Below, in pieces: positions 18,179-27,016 of a stretch of DNA of 64,000 bases. The notes beneath the pieces were generated by a model, which saw nothing but the letters and a program-made list of their open reading frames with translations, searched no databases and was not told the DNA's origin. Each line of letters opens with the position of its first letter. Positions within the stretch are counted from its first letter, which is position 1. The position numbers and the translations under genes are program-made. Source of the DNA: Paraburkholderia sprentiae WSM5005 (GTDB lineage: Bacteria > Pseudomonadota > Gammaproteobacteria > Burkholderiales > Burkholderiaceae); assembly GCF_001865575.2 (NCBI RefSeq), contig NZ_CP017563.2, forward strand, positions 248,001-312,000, read 5' to 3'.

Positions 18179-18964
18179 ATGAATAGCAACCCGTCGCAAA
18201 CTCGCGCAAATATAGTCAGCAAAGTCCCTCAGATCACTCTCGGCTTCTGGGTCATCAAGATCGCCGCCACGACGCTTGGCGAAACGGGCGGCGATTGGGT
18301 AACCATGTCGCTCAAATTGGGTTATCTGATAGGCTCGGCCATCTTTGCGGTTATTTTTATCGGGCTGGTCGCGGCGCAGATCCGCGCGGAGCGGTTCAGC
18401 CCCGTGCTCTATTGGGCGACTATCGTCGCCACGACCACGCTCGGTACTACGATGGCCGATTTCTTCGATCGCTCCGTGGGAATCGGCTATCCGGGCGGCG
18501 TGGTCATTGTCTTCGCGCTTCTGCTTGCGAGCCTGGGTGTCTGGTACAAATCGGAAGGCTCGGTGGCAGTGCAGAGCGTGACCACGACCAAAGCGGAGTG
18601 GTTTTACTGGGTGACGATCCTCTTTTCCCAGACTCTGGGTACGGCGTTAGGCGATTGGGTGGCGGGATCGGACGAAGGTGGCCTTGGGCTTGGCTATGAG
18701 TACGGCGCTTTGATCTTTGGTGCGGGTCTGCTGATCGTCGCTGCGCTCTATTACTGGTCGCGTCTGTCGCGCACCGCTATGTTTTGGGCGGCGTTCATCC
18801 TGACACGCCCGCTCGGCGCGACCTTGGGCGACTTGCTGGACAAACCCGTTTCTCAAGGCGGGCTCGAAGTCAGCCGACTCTATGCGTCGTTGATTCTGAT
18901 TGCGTTCATGGCTGTCTGCGTGGTTTTGATACCGCAGCGTCCTGCCAGGCAAGCGATGCAGTAG
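18179..18964 (+). CDS. COG4705-type membrane protein with fourfold internal repeat
   Basis: A 261-residue polytopic inner-membrane protein with about eight transmembrane segments in four helical hairpin repeats. Each repeat carries a T-L-G-x-T-x-x-D motif: AATTLGETGGDW, ATTTLGTTMADF, SQTLGTALGDWV and TRPLGATLGDLL. Intramembrane acidic residues at equivalent points suggest a metal or ion pathway (inference). COG4705 is described as an uncharacterised membrane-anchored protein. It stands alone, 140 bp after the EEP gene. Confidence 0.8.
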   Translation: MNSNPSQTRANIVSKVPQITLGFWVIKIAATTLGETGGDWVTMSLKLGYLIGSAIFAVIFIGLVAAQIRAERFSPVLYWATIVATTTLGTTMADFFDRSVGIGYPGGVVIVFALLLASLGVWYKSEGSVAVQSVTTTKAEWFYWVTILFSQTLGTALGDWVAGSDEGGLGLGYEYGALIFGAGLLIVAALYYWSRLSRTAMFWAAFILTRPLGATLGDLLDKPVSQGGLEVSRLYASLILIAFMAVCVVLIPQRPARQAMQ

Positions 18965-19047
18965 ATGGCGGCAGATCGTAGCCGCCGCGATCGAGCAAGC
19001 GCGAGATCGTCCGTGCCGCCCCGAGGTCAAAGCGCGAACGCATCGGC

Positions 19048-19875
19048 TTACTGCGCGCCGCTCGCGCGCAGGGCCCGGTATTCCCGTTGCACGATGTCCA
19101 TCAGCTCCGCCACCGAAGTCAGCGCGCTCTCTTGCTCATAGGTCACGCGTCCTCGCTGCATCAGCATGATGCGATCCGCGATATCGAGCGTCTGCGCATA
19201 GTTGTGCATGATCATGATGATGGACAGGCCGCCTTTTTCCTTCAGGCGCATCAGAAGATCGATGATGAGCCCCGCCTCGCGCGCGCCCATCGCGGCGAGC
19301 GGCTCGTCGAGCAACAGAATCTTCGCATTCGAATGCACCGCGCGCGCCACGGCGATGGCCTGGCGCTGGCCGCCCGATAGACGCTCCACCGGCAAATCCA
19401 CCGAAGGCACGTGCACGCCGATATCGTCGAGGCATTGCGCCGCGCGCTCGCGCATCTGCTTGTGGTCGAGCAACCGGAACGGCCCGCGCCGCACGAGTTC
19501 GCGGTTCAGGAACATGTTGTGATAAATGCTCAGCGAATTCGCGAGCGCGAGATCCTGATACACGCATTCGATGCCGAGCGAGCGCGCATGATCGACCGAG
19601 CGCAACAGCGTCTCCGCTCCGTCGATGTGGAGCGTGCCGCTGGTTTGTTGATGAAAGCCCGTGAGGATCTTGACGAGCGTGGACTTACCCGCGCCGTTGT
19701 CGCCGAGTATGCCGAGAATCTCGCTCTTGCCGAGCGTGAGCGAGACACCGTCGAGTGCCGTCACCGCGCCGAAGCGTTTGACGAGGCTGTCGCCGCGTAG
19801 CGCGAGCGGCGCGTTCGCGCTGTCCGCGGCGGGCGTGGCATTCGCGCCTGCGGGGGAGGTTTGGGATGGTTCCAT
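19048..19875 (-). CDS. Sugar ABC transporter ATP-binding protein
   Basis: A 275-residue ATPase from the ATG at 19875. It shows Walker A GDNGAGKST, signature LSGGQRQAIAVARA, Walker B ILLLDEPLAAMG and the switch histidine in MIMHNY. It has a single nucleotide-binding domain, as in FrcA-type carbohydrate (CUT2) importers, where RbsA-type proteins have two. Its ATG overlaps the permease stop by one base (TGATG), so translation is coupled. It is last in the binding protein-permease-ATPase operon. Confidence 0.93.
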   Translation of the reverse strand: MEPSQTSPAGANATPAADSANAPLALRGDSLVKRFGAVTALDGVSLTLGKSEILGILGDNGAGKSTLVKILTGFHQQTSGTLHIDGAETLLRSVDHARSLGIECVYQDLALANSLSIYHNMFLNRELVRRGPFRLLDHKQMRERAAQCLDDIGVHVPSVDLPVERLSGGQRQAIAVARAVHSNAKILLLDEPLAAMGAREAGLIIDLLMRLKEKGGLSIIMIMHNYAQTLDIADRIMLMQRGRVTYEQESALTSVAELMDIVQREYRALRASGAQ

Positions 19876-20888
19876 CAGCGTCCACCTTTGCGGCGAATAC
19901 GCCCGACGTGGATATTGAATATCATCGCCGCCAGAATCGCGGCGCCAAGAATGATGTTGAAGGTAAAGGCGTTGATGCCGATCAGCGTAAAGCCGTCGTT
20001 GAGAATGCCGAGCACCGCCGCGCCGATGAGCCCGCCCACGATGGTGCCCGAGCCGCCCGTGAGCGGCGTGCCGCCGATCACGGCGGCGGCCACGGCGAGG
20101 AACATGATCTGGTTGCCGCCCGCCTGCGGGTCGATCGAGGTGATGCGAAAGGCTTCGAGCATGCCGGTGAAGCCCGCCAGCACTGCCGCGAGGATGAAGT
20201 TGCCGAGGCGCAGCCGCGTCACATGGATGCCGGCCTCGCTCGCGCCGAGTGGATTCGCGCCCGCGGCTTGCGTATGCAGGCCCCAGCGCGTATGCCGCAA
20301 CAGCACGTGCATCGCGAACGCGATCGCGAGAGTCCAGATGATCTCGCTGTAGCCCCACGCGCCCATGAACGCGGCGAAGGTGGGCGACCCCGGCGCGGGC
20401 GCGGGCGTGCCGCGCGAGAGGGTGAGCGTGATGCCGTTGATGAGAAACAGCGTGCCGAGCGTCGTGACGAACGACGGCAGCCGCAGCCACACCGTCACCG
20501 CGCCGTTGACGAAGCCGACCACCGCCGCGGCCACGAGCCCCGCGATCACGGCGAGCCACATCGGCGCGCCCGCGTCATTCGCGAACACCATCATGAATGG
20601 CGCGAACGCAAACACCATACCCGCCGAGAGATCGATGTCGCCGCCGATCATCAACATGATTTCGCCGAACGCGATGATCGCCACCGGCGCGATGAACTGC
20701 GAGAGGTTGACGAGGCTCGCGTTGGTGAGCAGGAAATCGTGGTTCGCGAATTCGAAATAGGCGGCCAGCAGCACGGCCACGAGCAGGATGCGCAGCTCGG
20801 CCGCCCATTGCGACGCGAATGAAACGCCCGCACGCCGGGGCGCGCGGACCGTTTCGGGGTTGCTGGTTTCGTTCACAGTATCCATCAC
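19875..20888 (-). CDS. Sugar ABC transporter permease (CUT2/RbsC-like)
   Basis: A 337-residue permease with 8-10 hydrophobic helices and the BPD_transp_2 features GDIDLSAGMVFAF and GGNQIMFLAVAAAVIGGTPLTGGSGT, a conserved loop that contacts the ATPase. It starts inside the last codons of the binding-protein gene (ATGA overlap) and its stop overlaps the ATPase ATG. It forms the inner-membrane channel for a monosaccharide or polyol. Confidence 0.93.
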   Translation of the reverse strand: MMDTVNETSNPETVRAPRRAGVSFASQWAAELRILLVAVLLAAYFEFANHDFLLTNASLVNLSQFIAPVAIIAFGEIMLMIGGDIDLSAGMVFAFAPFMMVFANDAGAPMWLAVIAGLVAAAVVGFVNGAVTVWLRLPSFVTTLGTLFLINGITLTLSRGTPAPAPGSPTFAAFMGAWGYSEIIWTLAIAFAMHVLLRHTRWGLHTQAAGANPLGASEAGIHVTRLRLGNFILAAVLAGFTGMLEAFRITSIDPQAGGNQIMFLAVAAAVIGGTPLTGGSGTIVGGLIGAAVLGILNDGFTLIGINAFTFNIILGAAILAAMIFNIHVGRIRRKGGR

Positions 20889-21994
20889 GATTTGATTGCG
20901 CCGGACCGCGGAACGATTTGTTCCTTGTCGGTCTTGCCTTCAAAACGCGTCGAGGTATTGAGGTACGGCTCGACGTTGTCCTTCGTCACGAACTTCAGGC
21001 CGGTGTTGATTTCGGCCGGCCCGACGAGGCCGCCGGAGCTGAGGAACACGAACGCCTGCATCACCGTATAGAAACCCTGCACGTAGGGCTGCTGATCGAT
21101 GGTGAAGTCGAGGAAGCCTTCGTGGATGAGCTGGATCGTGCTCGGCAGCAGATCGAAGCCGCCGCCGTGCACGCCCTTCGCGGGCAGGTTCGATTCCTTC
21201 ATCACCTGCGCGACGCCTTGCGTGCTGCCTGCATCCACGGCGAACATGCCCTTCAGGTCCTGGTGGCCCAGATAGAACGACTTGATCTTCGACAATTCTT
21301 CGTTGACGGTCGCGCCCGTGGCCACGGTCTGGATGTCGATCTTCTTGCCGGACTTCTTGATGGCGTCGCTCGCGCCGTCGAGACGCGGCTGGATATTGAG
21401 CTGCCCCGGCGTGGCAATGAACAGCCCAACCATGCCGCTGTCGATGAGGCTCACGATGCGCTCGCCCATCTGGTAGCCCGACAGATAGAGATCCTGGCCG
21501 ATATAGGCGAGGCGCGGATTCTTCTTGCCGCGCGGCGCGTCGGCGTTATAGGCGAACACCGGAATGCCCGCGTCGAGCGCGGCCTGAATGGGCTTGTCGA
21601 AAGCGCTCGGATCGACGATCGGCACCGCGATGGCGTCGGCCTTCGCGGCAATCGCCGAGTTCACGGCGCGGACCATTTCGCCCGCGTCCGAAGTGGCCGA
21701 GCCGGTCCACTGATAGTCCATGTTGAGAAGCGAGCAAGCATCCTGAATGCCGTATTGGGTGGGCACGAAGAACGGGTTGGTGGTGACGTGATTGACGAAC
21801 ACGATCCGCCACTTCTTGTGCGACGGAAAAGCCGTCCCCGCCGCCTGCGCGGTGCCGATCAGTCCGCCTGCGCCGCCTAGCGCGCCCATCAGCGAAAGCG
21901 CCGCGCCGAGTCCGACGCCCTGCATCAGCCCCCGCCGCGCCGTGCTGAATCGGTTACCGCCGTGTTCCTGATCGTCATCCCGTTGCTGTGTCAT
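20885..21994 (-). CDS. Periplasmic sugar-binding protein of the ABC importer
   Basis: A 369-residue protein from the ATG at 21994, which has GGAGGATGAG directly upstream; a longer open frame to 22159 is not needed. Residues 20-55 look like a Tat-type signal (TARRGLMQGVGLG, hydrophobic stretch, AQAAG). The mature part is a type I periplasmic binding fold (VTTNPFFVPTQYG, ADAIAVPIVDP, DLYLSGYQMGERI). It delivers a sugar to the coupled permease and ATPase. The ligand is not predictable from sequence. Confidence 0.92.
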   Translation of the reverse strand: MTQQRDDDQEHGGNRFSTARRGLMQGVGLGAALSLMGALGGAGGLIGTAQAAGTAFPSHKKWRIVFVNHVTTNPFFVPTQYGIQDACSLLNMDYQWTGSATSDAGEMVRAVNSAIAAKADAIAVPIVDPSAFDKPIQAALDAGIPVFAYNADAPRGKKNPRLAYIGQDLYLSGYQMGERIVSLIDSGMVGLFIATPGQLNIQPRLDGASDAIKKSGKKIDIQTVATGATVNEELSKIKSFYLGHQDLKGMFAVDAGSTQGVAQVMKESNLPAKGVHGGGFDLLPSTIQLIHEGFLDFTIDQQPYVQGFYTVMQAFVFLSSGGLVGPAEINTGLKFVTKDNVEPYLNTSTRFEGKTDKEQIVPRSGAIKS

Positions 21995-22299
21995 CTCATC
22001 CTCCGGTTCTTGTCTTCGTTGGTCGATGTGATCGACGTTGCGTCGATCGTGTGCAGATGCTGGACGGCACCGGGAGTGCGCTAGACAGCGCGAGACTTTG
22101 GCGTGGCGACGTGCAACCCCGATTCGAAAGCGCTCGATACGCGCCGTGCGGTACCGCAAAAATGTTAGTGCAGTGCGGTTGCGCCTCCTAATCCACGTAT
22201 ACCCGTAACCATTCCGAAGATTGGGACGCCCGGTCGGGATGCCCGGTCAGGATGCGTGTTTTTCCACGAGCGGCTGTCCGCGCAGAAGGTGCGCGGCGC
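21995..22299. promoter_or_regulatory. Upstream region of the sugar ABC operon with 12-bp palindrome
   Basis: No gene is seen. It probably holds the promoter of the leftward ABC operon. TGCGGTACCGCA at 22147-22158 is a perfect palindrome and is followed by TTAGTGC at 22165-22171, the same half-sequence as in the GntR palindrome near 9.1 kb. A regulatory role is inference; the regulator is not encoded next to it. Confidence 0.35.
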
Positions 22300-22926
22300 T
22301 CAAAGCTCCCCGCCCGCCAACACTGTCGCCACACGCTCGCGCAAAGTCGGCAACACCTCGCCGTCGAACCAGGCATTGCGCTTGAACCATGCGATATTGC
22401 GCGGCGAAGGATGCGGCAACGGCATCACGTGAGGTCCAAACTCGGCCCACCTGACGAGCGTATCGGTCGAGGTCGTCCCGAATGCATCGCCCAAGCCAAA
22501 GCGCTGCGCGTATTGCCCAATCAGCAGCGTCAATTTCACCGAACGCAGGTGCGCGAGCAATTCGCGATGCCAGCGGCTTGCGCACTCGGGACGAGGCGGC
22601 AGATCGCCGCTCGCGCCGCGACCCGGAAAACAGAAGCCGATGGGCACGATGGCGAATTTCGAAGCGTCGTAGAAGGTCGTGTCGTCGACGCCGAGCCACG
22701 CACGCAGACGTGCCCCGCTCGCGTCGCTCCACGGCACCCCCGACGCATGCACGCGCGCGCCTGGCGCTTGGCCGATGACCAGGATACGCGCCCGCACGGA
22801 TGCCGCGAGCACAGGGCGGGGTGCGTGCGGCAGCATCGGTGCACAGAGCGTGCAGGAGCGGATGTCGTCAAGCAGCATGTCGAGCGACGCGCCGTTTTTC
22901 GACATGCGTTTGGTGGTAACGGCCAT
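22300..22926 (-). CDS. Uracil-DNA glycosylase superfamily protein
   Basis: A 208-residue protein with the UDG-fold motif A variant ILVIGQAPGARVHASGVPW and motif B variant LPHPSPRNIAWFKRN; CTLC near residue 27 is a partial cysteine cluster. Family members excise uracil or bind damaged DNA, but this subgroup, with full-length FeS cysteines not evident, has no proven activity. The start could be 22926 or 22905; neither has a strong ribosome site. It lies 45 bp after a DUF488 gene in the same direction. Confidence 0.85.
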   Translation of the reverse strand: MAVTTKRMSKNGASLDMLLDDIRSCTLCAPMLPHAPRPVLAASVRARILVIGQAPGARVHASGVPWSDASGARLRAWLGVDDTTFYDASKFAIVPIGFCFPGRGASGDLPPRPECASRWHRELLAHLRSVKLTLLIGQYAQRFGLGDAFGTTSTDTLVRWAEFGPHVMPLPHPSPRNIAWFKRNAWFDGEVLPTLRERVATVLAGGEL

Positions 22927-22971
22927 AAAGCGGTGTGAGGTGACTGGCGTGCAGTCGTGTCGTGGGTCGGC

Positions 22972-23520
22972 TCAGTGTGGCGGCTGAGCCGGATAGACCA
23001 GCCTGCCGTCGGCCTGGGGCTCGGCGCCCGGCGTCATCGTGGCGGCGTTGGTGTGATGCGCGTCCATGATGTGCAGCACGGTTTCCTCGTGCATCAGCAG
23101 ATAGTCCGTAATGATACGCCGGTGGCAACGCCACCAGACCGCTTCCGAGCACATGATCGCGCAGCGCTGCCGATGACCGAGCGTCAGAAGTTGCGCCAGT
23201 CCGTCGCGGAAGGCGTCGCTCATTGCGTAGTCGGCATAGTTGCGAAAGGCCGGATGGGTCCAGTACGTATTCGGCGACGGCGCATCGTCCTTGCGTTTGC
23301 CGCGGCGTCCACCCAGTGCGGCGAGATGCACGTAACCGATATGTTCGGGCGCGAGCGAGCCGGGCAGCGTGTCGCGATTGAACTGCGGGTTGGTCCGCGA
23401 GCGCGGGATGCTACGCACGTCGACCAGCAAGGCGATCCGCTCGCCTTTCAGTAGACCGACGAACTCCTGCAACGCGCGCGTCGAATGGCCGATCGTGAAA
23501 AAAGGGCGTTTCGTAATCAT
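22972..23520 (-). CDS. DUF488-domain protein
   Basis: A 182-residue protein with GAGG six bases before the ATG. DUF488 hallmarks are FFTIGHSTRALQEFVGLL, VDVRSIPRSRTNPQFN and the cysteine-containing IMCSEAVWWRCHRRII segment near the C-terminus. The family is uncharacterised; the conserved Cys/Arg/His pattern hints at a nucleic acid or nucleotide link. Co-directional with the UDG-like gene, so the two may form a small repair-related operon (inference). Confidence 0.87.
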   Translation of the reverse strand: MITKRPFFTIGHSTRALQEFVGLLKGERIALLVDVRSIPRSRTNPQFNRDTLPGSLAPEHIGYVHLAALGGRRGKRKDDAPSPNTYWTHPAFRNYADYAMSDAFRDGLAQLLTLGHRQRCAIMCSEAVWWRCHRRIITDYLLMHEETVLHIMDAHHTNAATMTPGAEPQADGRLVYPAQPPH

Positions 23521-23661
23521 GCGTGCCTCGCCGACGCTGACAGCGGCGACGATTTCTGCACATTTACAACGTGTGGCACAGCAACGTCAACCGCCGCTCG
23601 ATTCAGGTGTTGCACGTGTCATGCCTGGTGGGTCCGCGTTCATCGCGATCGAAGGAGCCGG

Positions 23662-24669
23662 TTATCGTACGAGGAACCCGTAGGTGAGAGGGTCACGCTC
23701 GTCCACAATCCAATTCGCAAAGCCGTAAACGAATGCGCTTCCTTCGACCTCGGGGATAACGGCCCTGAAATCGCCCACGGTCGTCTCGCTCAGCACCCGT
23801 CCTTTGAATACCGTGCCGATGATGGACTCGTTCACGAGCGTATCGTCCTTTCCCAACTTACCGCGCAGATACAGCTGAGCGACGCGTCCGCCGGTACCTG
23901 AACCGGTTGGTGAACGGTCCACTTCGCGGTCGGCAAATACGCAGCAGTTGGCTTGCGTGGAACCCTCGCTGCGCGGCGCGTTGGCGATAATGGTCCCGTA
24001 GATATGGTTGATTTCAGGGATATCCGGGTGCACGACCGCGAACGCCTTGTTCGCAGCCTCCTTGACCTCTGCTCCGAAACGAATGAGTGCTTCCACCGAC
24101 GATTCGCGAACTTCGAGTCCGTGTGGTTGACCATCGGTGTAAAAGTAGAATGCGCCGCCGAACGCAATATCGCCAGTCACCGAACCGAACGATAGCGTCT
24201 CGACCGTCACGTCCTGTTTCCAGATGAAGGACGGCACGTTCACGAAGCGAACGTTTCCCGCATGCTCGCCGTCCCATTGCACGAATGCCTCGATGAACCC
24301 ACACGGCGCATCGATGCCGATGCGCGTTTCAGGTACCTGGCGCTGGACCCAGCCAAGCTCGACCGCCGCCGTCGACAGCGCAATGACTCCGTGCCCGCAG
24401 TGGTCGCTATAACCTTCGTTGTGAAGAAAGATGATGCCGAAATCGGCATTGGGGCTGACCGGCTCCGTCAGATAGCCGCCGTACATATCGGCATGCCCAC
24501 GCGGTTCGAACATCAGGGCCCGGCGGATATCGTCGGCGTTTTCCTTTAGCCATGCACGTCGCTTGACGATCGTGTCGCCAGGCACGCGCGGCAAACCGCT
24601 GGTGACAATGCGGAACGCTTCACCGCCGGTGTGAACTTCAACAGTCGAGATGGTGCGTGTGATTTTCAT
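23662..24669 (-). CDS. Trans-3-hydroxy-L-proline dehydratase (proline racemase family)
   Basis: A 335-residue protein from the ATG at 24669; a GTG 42 bp upstream is an alternative. Proline racemases and 4-hydroxyproline epimerases use two cysteines. Here the first is kept in SDHCGHGVI (C91) but the second site reads DRSPTGSGTG (T255). Cys/Thr is the known signature of trans-3-hydroxy-L-proline dehydratases, which give delta1-pyrroline-2-carboxylate. The next upstream gene encodes a reductase for that product, which supports the call. It is last in a four-gene operon with an amidohydrolase and an MHS carrier. Confidence 0.87.
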   Translation of the reverse strand: MKITRTISTVEVHTGGEAFRIVTSGLPRVPGDTIVKRRAWLKENADDIRRALMFEPRGHADMYGGYLTEPVSPNADFGIIFLHNEGYSDHCGHGVIALSTAAVELGWVQRQVPETRIGIDAPCGFIEAFVQWDGEHAGNVRFVNVPSFIWKQDVTVETLSFGSVTGDIAFGGAFYFYTDGQPHGLEVRESSVEALIRFGAEVKEAANKAFAVVHPDIPEINHIYGTIIANAPRSEGSTQANCCVFADREVDRSPTGSGTGGRVAQLYLRGKLGKDDTLVNESIIGTVFKGRVLSETTVGDFRAVIPEVEGSAFVYGFANWIVDERDPLTYGFLVR

Positions 24670-24746
24670 GTTGGCTTCGGTGAAATCTGTGGATGTCCTG
24701 CTTTTACTCACCGCACGGGACCGGCAGCGATTTACATCGACGCGAC

Positions 24747-25694
24747 TTACCTGTCAGCGCGGATTGTACGGGCGTTCGAGTCGAGCGCTGAACGCGCTGC
24801 GCGGCACGCGCCCAGGTCCCACGCAGCGCAGCCAACGCTCTTGAACAGAATCGGCGCACTCGGCTTCAGCTCGCCAGCTAATGCCTTGGCTAGCGGAGAA
24901 ACTGAAGCCCATTCAACCCCGGCCTGGATAAGGTCGCCCGCTTCATGCGTTGCGCCGACAGGGTCATCTACAACGACGAAACTTCCGTCGACGGTTTCCC
25001 TGCCGATTTCCGCTGCGTCTGCCGTGAAAGCGCCGACGCCGACGACGAGACGGCCGGGTCGCGCCGACAACGTGTAGACCGGAGACTTGCTCGTTGTCAA
25101 GGTGATGACGACTTCAATGCTGTCGGGAATCACATCGCCATCAAGGACAGACAGGTTCGGTGCTACCGACCGGGTCCGAGCCACGAAGGCCCCCGCGGCT
25201 GCCTGGGAGCTGCCCTTGACGAACAGTTTGGCTTCCGGGAAGGAGGCCGCGAAAGCTTCCGCGTGGTTGGCCGCCTGTTTCCCGGTGCCGATGATGAGCA
25301 TTGTGCGCGGAGCCTTGCCATGCAGGGCCTGGATGCCCAGCACAGTGACCGCTGCCGTTCGCCGCGCCGTCACGGTCGGGCCGTCGAGCACGAACAACAT
25401 GTCCCCGGTGTGCGCGTCGCATGCGATGACCTGGCCATGGATGGTCGGAAGCTGGCGCTTCCGATTCGAAGGACACACCGTCACCAGCTTATGGATGGCG
25501 ATGTCTTTGGCACTGGCAGGCATCGACAGCATCAGGCCGGCTTCCTGCATCGGAATGGCCAGCCGCTCAGGACTCACGATGTGTCCCGCGCCGTACTCGA
25601 TGATGGTCTGCCGAAGAACGCGCACCAGCGGGGAATAGTCCAGCAGTGCAGCTGTTGCGTCGGCGTCGAAACTTCGGGTGCCGAGAGAGGTCAT
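24747..25694 (-). CDS. Ornithine cyclodeaminase/mu-crystallin family, probable delta1-pyrroline-2-carboxylate reductase
   Basis: A 315-residue Rossmann protein. VLDGPTVTARRTAAVTVLGIQAL contains the substrate arginines typical of LhpI/DpkA-like imine reductases, and TMLIIGTGKQAANHAEAF is the nucleotide loop. In this family Pyr2C reductases make L-proline from the dehydratase product. Lying 77 bp before the Cys/Thr dehydratase gene, it would complete the two-step conversion of trans-3-hydroxy-L-proline to L-proline. True ornithine cyclodeaminase activity is less likely in this setting. Confidence 0.85.
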   Translation of the reverse strand: MTSLGTRSFDADATAALLDYSPLVRVLRQTIIEYGAGHIVSPERLAIPMQEAGLMLSMPASAKDIAIHKLVTVCPSNRKRQLPTIHGQVIACDAHTGDMLFVLDGPTVTARRTAAVTVLGIQALHGKAPRTMLIIGTGKQAANHAEAFAASFPEAKLFVKGSSQAAAGAFVARTRSVAPNLSVLDGDVIPDSIEVVITLTTSKSPVYTLSARPGRLVVGVGAFTADAAEIGRETVDGSFVVVDDPVGATHEAGDLIQAGVEWASVSPLAKALAGELKPSAPILFKSVGCAAWDLGACRAARSALDSNARTIRADR

Positions 25695-25746
25695 GTTCGG
25701 TTTCGCCTTTGGAGGGGGGGCGCGACCGAGGCCGCGCGCCGGGAGT

Positions 25747-27006
25747 TCACTCTGCGACTGGCTCGAGCAGTCGGCCGGCCTCCTTCATACACACGCCAGC
25801 CTTGATGACCACGGGAATGTGTTCACCTTGCCCCAGCAGAAGGGAAATGTCCTCAATCGGGTCACCGTCGACCACGATGAGGTCAGCCACGGCGCCGACG
25901 GCGACCGTTCCCCGCACGCCTGTTTCACCCGTGATGTCGGCGGCAACGCAGGTTGCCGACCGGATGGCTTCAACGTTGCCGACGATTTCTGCCCGAACCG
26001 CGAACTCGTCGGACTGGAAGGCGTGCAGCTCGCCCAGCATGTCCGAGCCGAACCCTACCTTCACGCCTTCGCGCGCCATCAGCGCAACTGCCTGCCGGCC
26101 GACGGAGCGCGCTCCCTCAATCTTCGCGAGCGATTCAGCGGGGAAACCAAGCGCGGGACCTTGTTCAATGAGACGGTCGAGCGTGGCGATTGTGGGCACA
26201 ACCGCTACGCCACGCTCCGCCAGCAGACGGGCAGTCTCCTCGTCGATAAGGTTGCCGTGCTCGATACATTTCACCCCGCACTCGACGGCGCGCCGGACGG
26301 CACGAGCGGTGTAGGCGTGCGCCATCACGTAAGTCCCGGCAGCCTCCGCTTCCTGAACCGCGGCACGGATTTCATCTTCCGAATACTGCGTGTTGGTGAT
26401 GGGGTCATTGGGCGAAGCGACACCGCCCGACGCCATTATCTTGATTTGGGAGGCCCCTTTGAGGAGTTCTTCGCGTACTGCCAGGCGCATCGCCTCGACG
26501 CCATCGACCACCCGGGCAATCGCTCCCTGACGCCCCAGGCACCCGCAGGCATCGTCAAGCTTGTCATTGCGCTGACGGAAGTCGCCGTGGCCACCGGTCT
26601 GCGATAACGCCTTGCCCGAAGACAGGATGCGCGGGCCCCAAAGCACGCCGCTGTTGACAGCATCGCACATTGCAAAGTCAGCGCCGCCTGCATCGCGAAC
26701 GGTCGTGAACCCACGATTCAGCATGCCGCGCAGGATGGGCAACGTTTTAAGCGCAGCCAGGAAGTTTGGCAGCATCGCGTTAGCGCCCAGATTCGCATTC
26801 GACGCGACGACGTGGACATGCAGATCGATGAAACCCGGCAACACGGTGCGCCCGGGGAGGCTCATTCTGCGGGCACCGACAAACGACGACGGTATCTGTC
26901 CTATTGCCGCGATCTTCCCGTCGGCGATGCAGACATTGACGTTTGTCTGGCGTTTCTTCGTTGCGGGGTCGAAAACATTCACCCCTTCGATGACCAACAT
27001 GCTCAT
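25747..27006 (-). CDS. COG1228 amidohydrolase, possible prolidase
   Basis: A 419-residue amidohydrolase-superfamily protein, with GAGGAA before the ATG. Binuclear metal ligands are visible: GFIDLHVHVV, the lysine for carboxylation in QIKIMASGG, AHAYTARA, CIEHGN and GFGSDMLG. COG1228 includes imidazolonepropionase and known Xaa-Pro, Xaa-Arg/Lys dipeptidases. Because it lies between a carrier and two hydroxyproline enzymes (10 bp from the carrier stop), I infer hydrolysis of a (hydroxy)proline-containing dipeptide or N-acyl derivative. No signal peptide; cytoplasmic. Confidence 0.82.
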   Translation of the reverse strand: MSMLVIEGVNVFDPATKKRQTNVNVCIADGKIAAIGQIPSSFVGARRMSLPGRTVLPGFIDLHVHVVASNANLGANAMLPNFLAALKTLPILRGMLNRGFTTVRDAGGADFAMCDAVNSGVLWGPRILSSGKALSQTGGHGDFRQRNDKLDDACGCLGRQGAIARVVDGVEAMRLAVREELLKGASQIKIMASGGVASPNDPITNTQYSEDEIRAAVQEAEAAGTYVMAHAYTARAVRRAVECGVKCIEHGNLIDEETARLLAERGVAVVPTIATLDRLIEQGPALGFPAESLAKIEGARSVGRQAVALMAREGVKVGFGSDMLGELHAFQSDEFAVRAEIVGNVEAIRSATCVAADITGETGVRGTVAVGAVADLIVVDGDPIEDISLLLGQGEHIPVVIKAGVCMKEAGRLLEPVAE

Positions 27007-27016
27007 GTGAATTTCC

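Noticed and set aside
19876..20559. Extension of the ABC ATPase frame upstream to 20559
   Set aside because: It runs through the permease gene in another frame; the ATPase starts at 19875 with the TGATG overlap.
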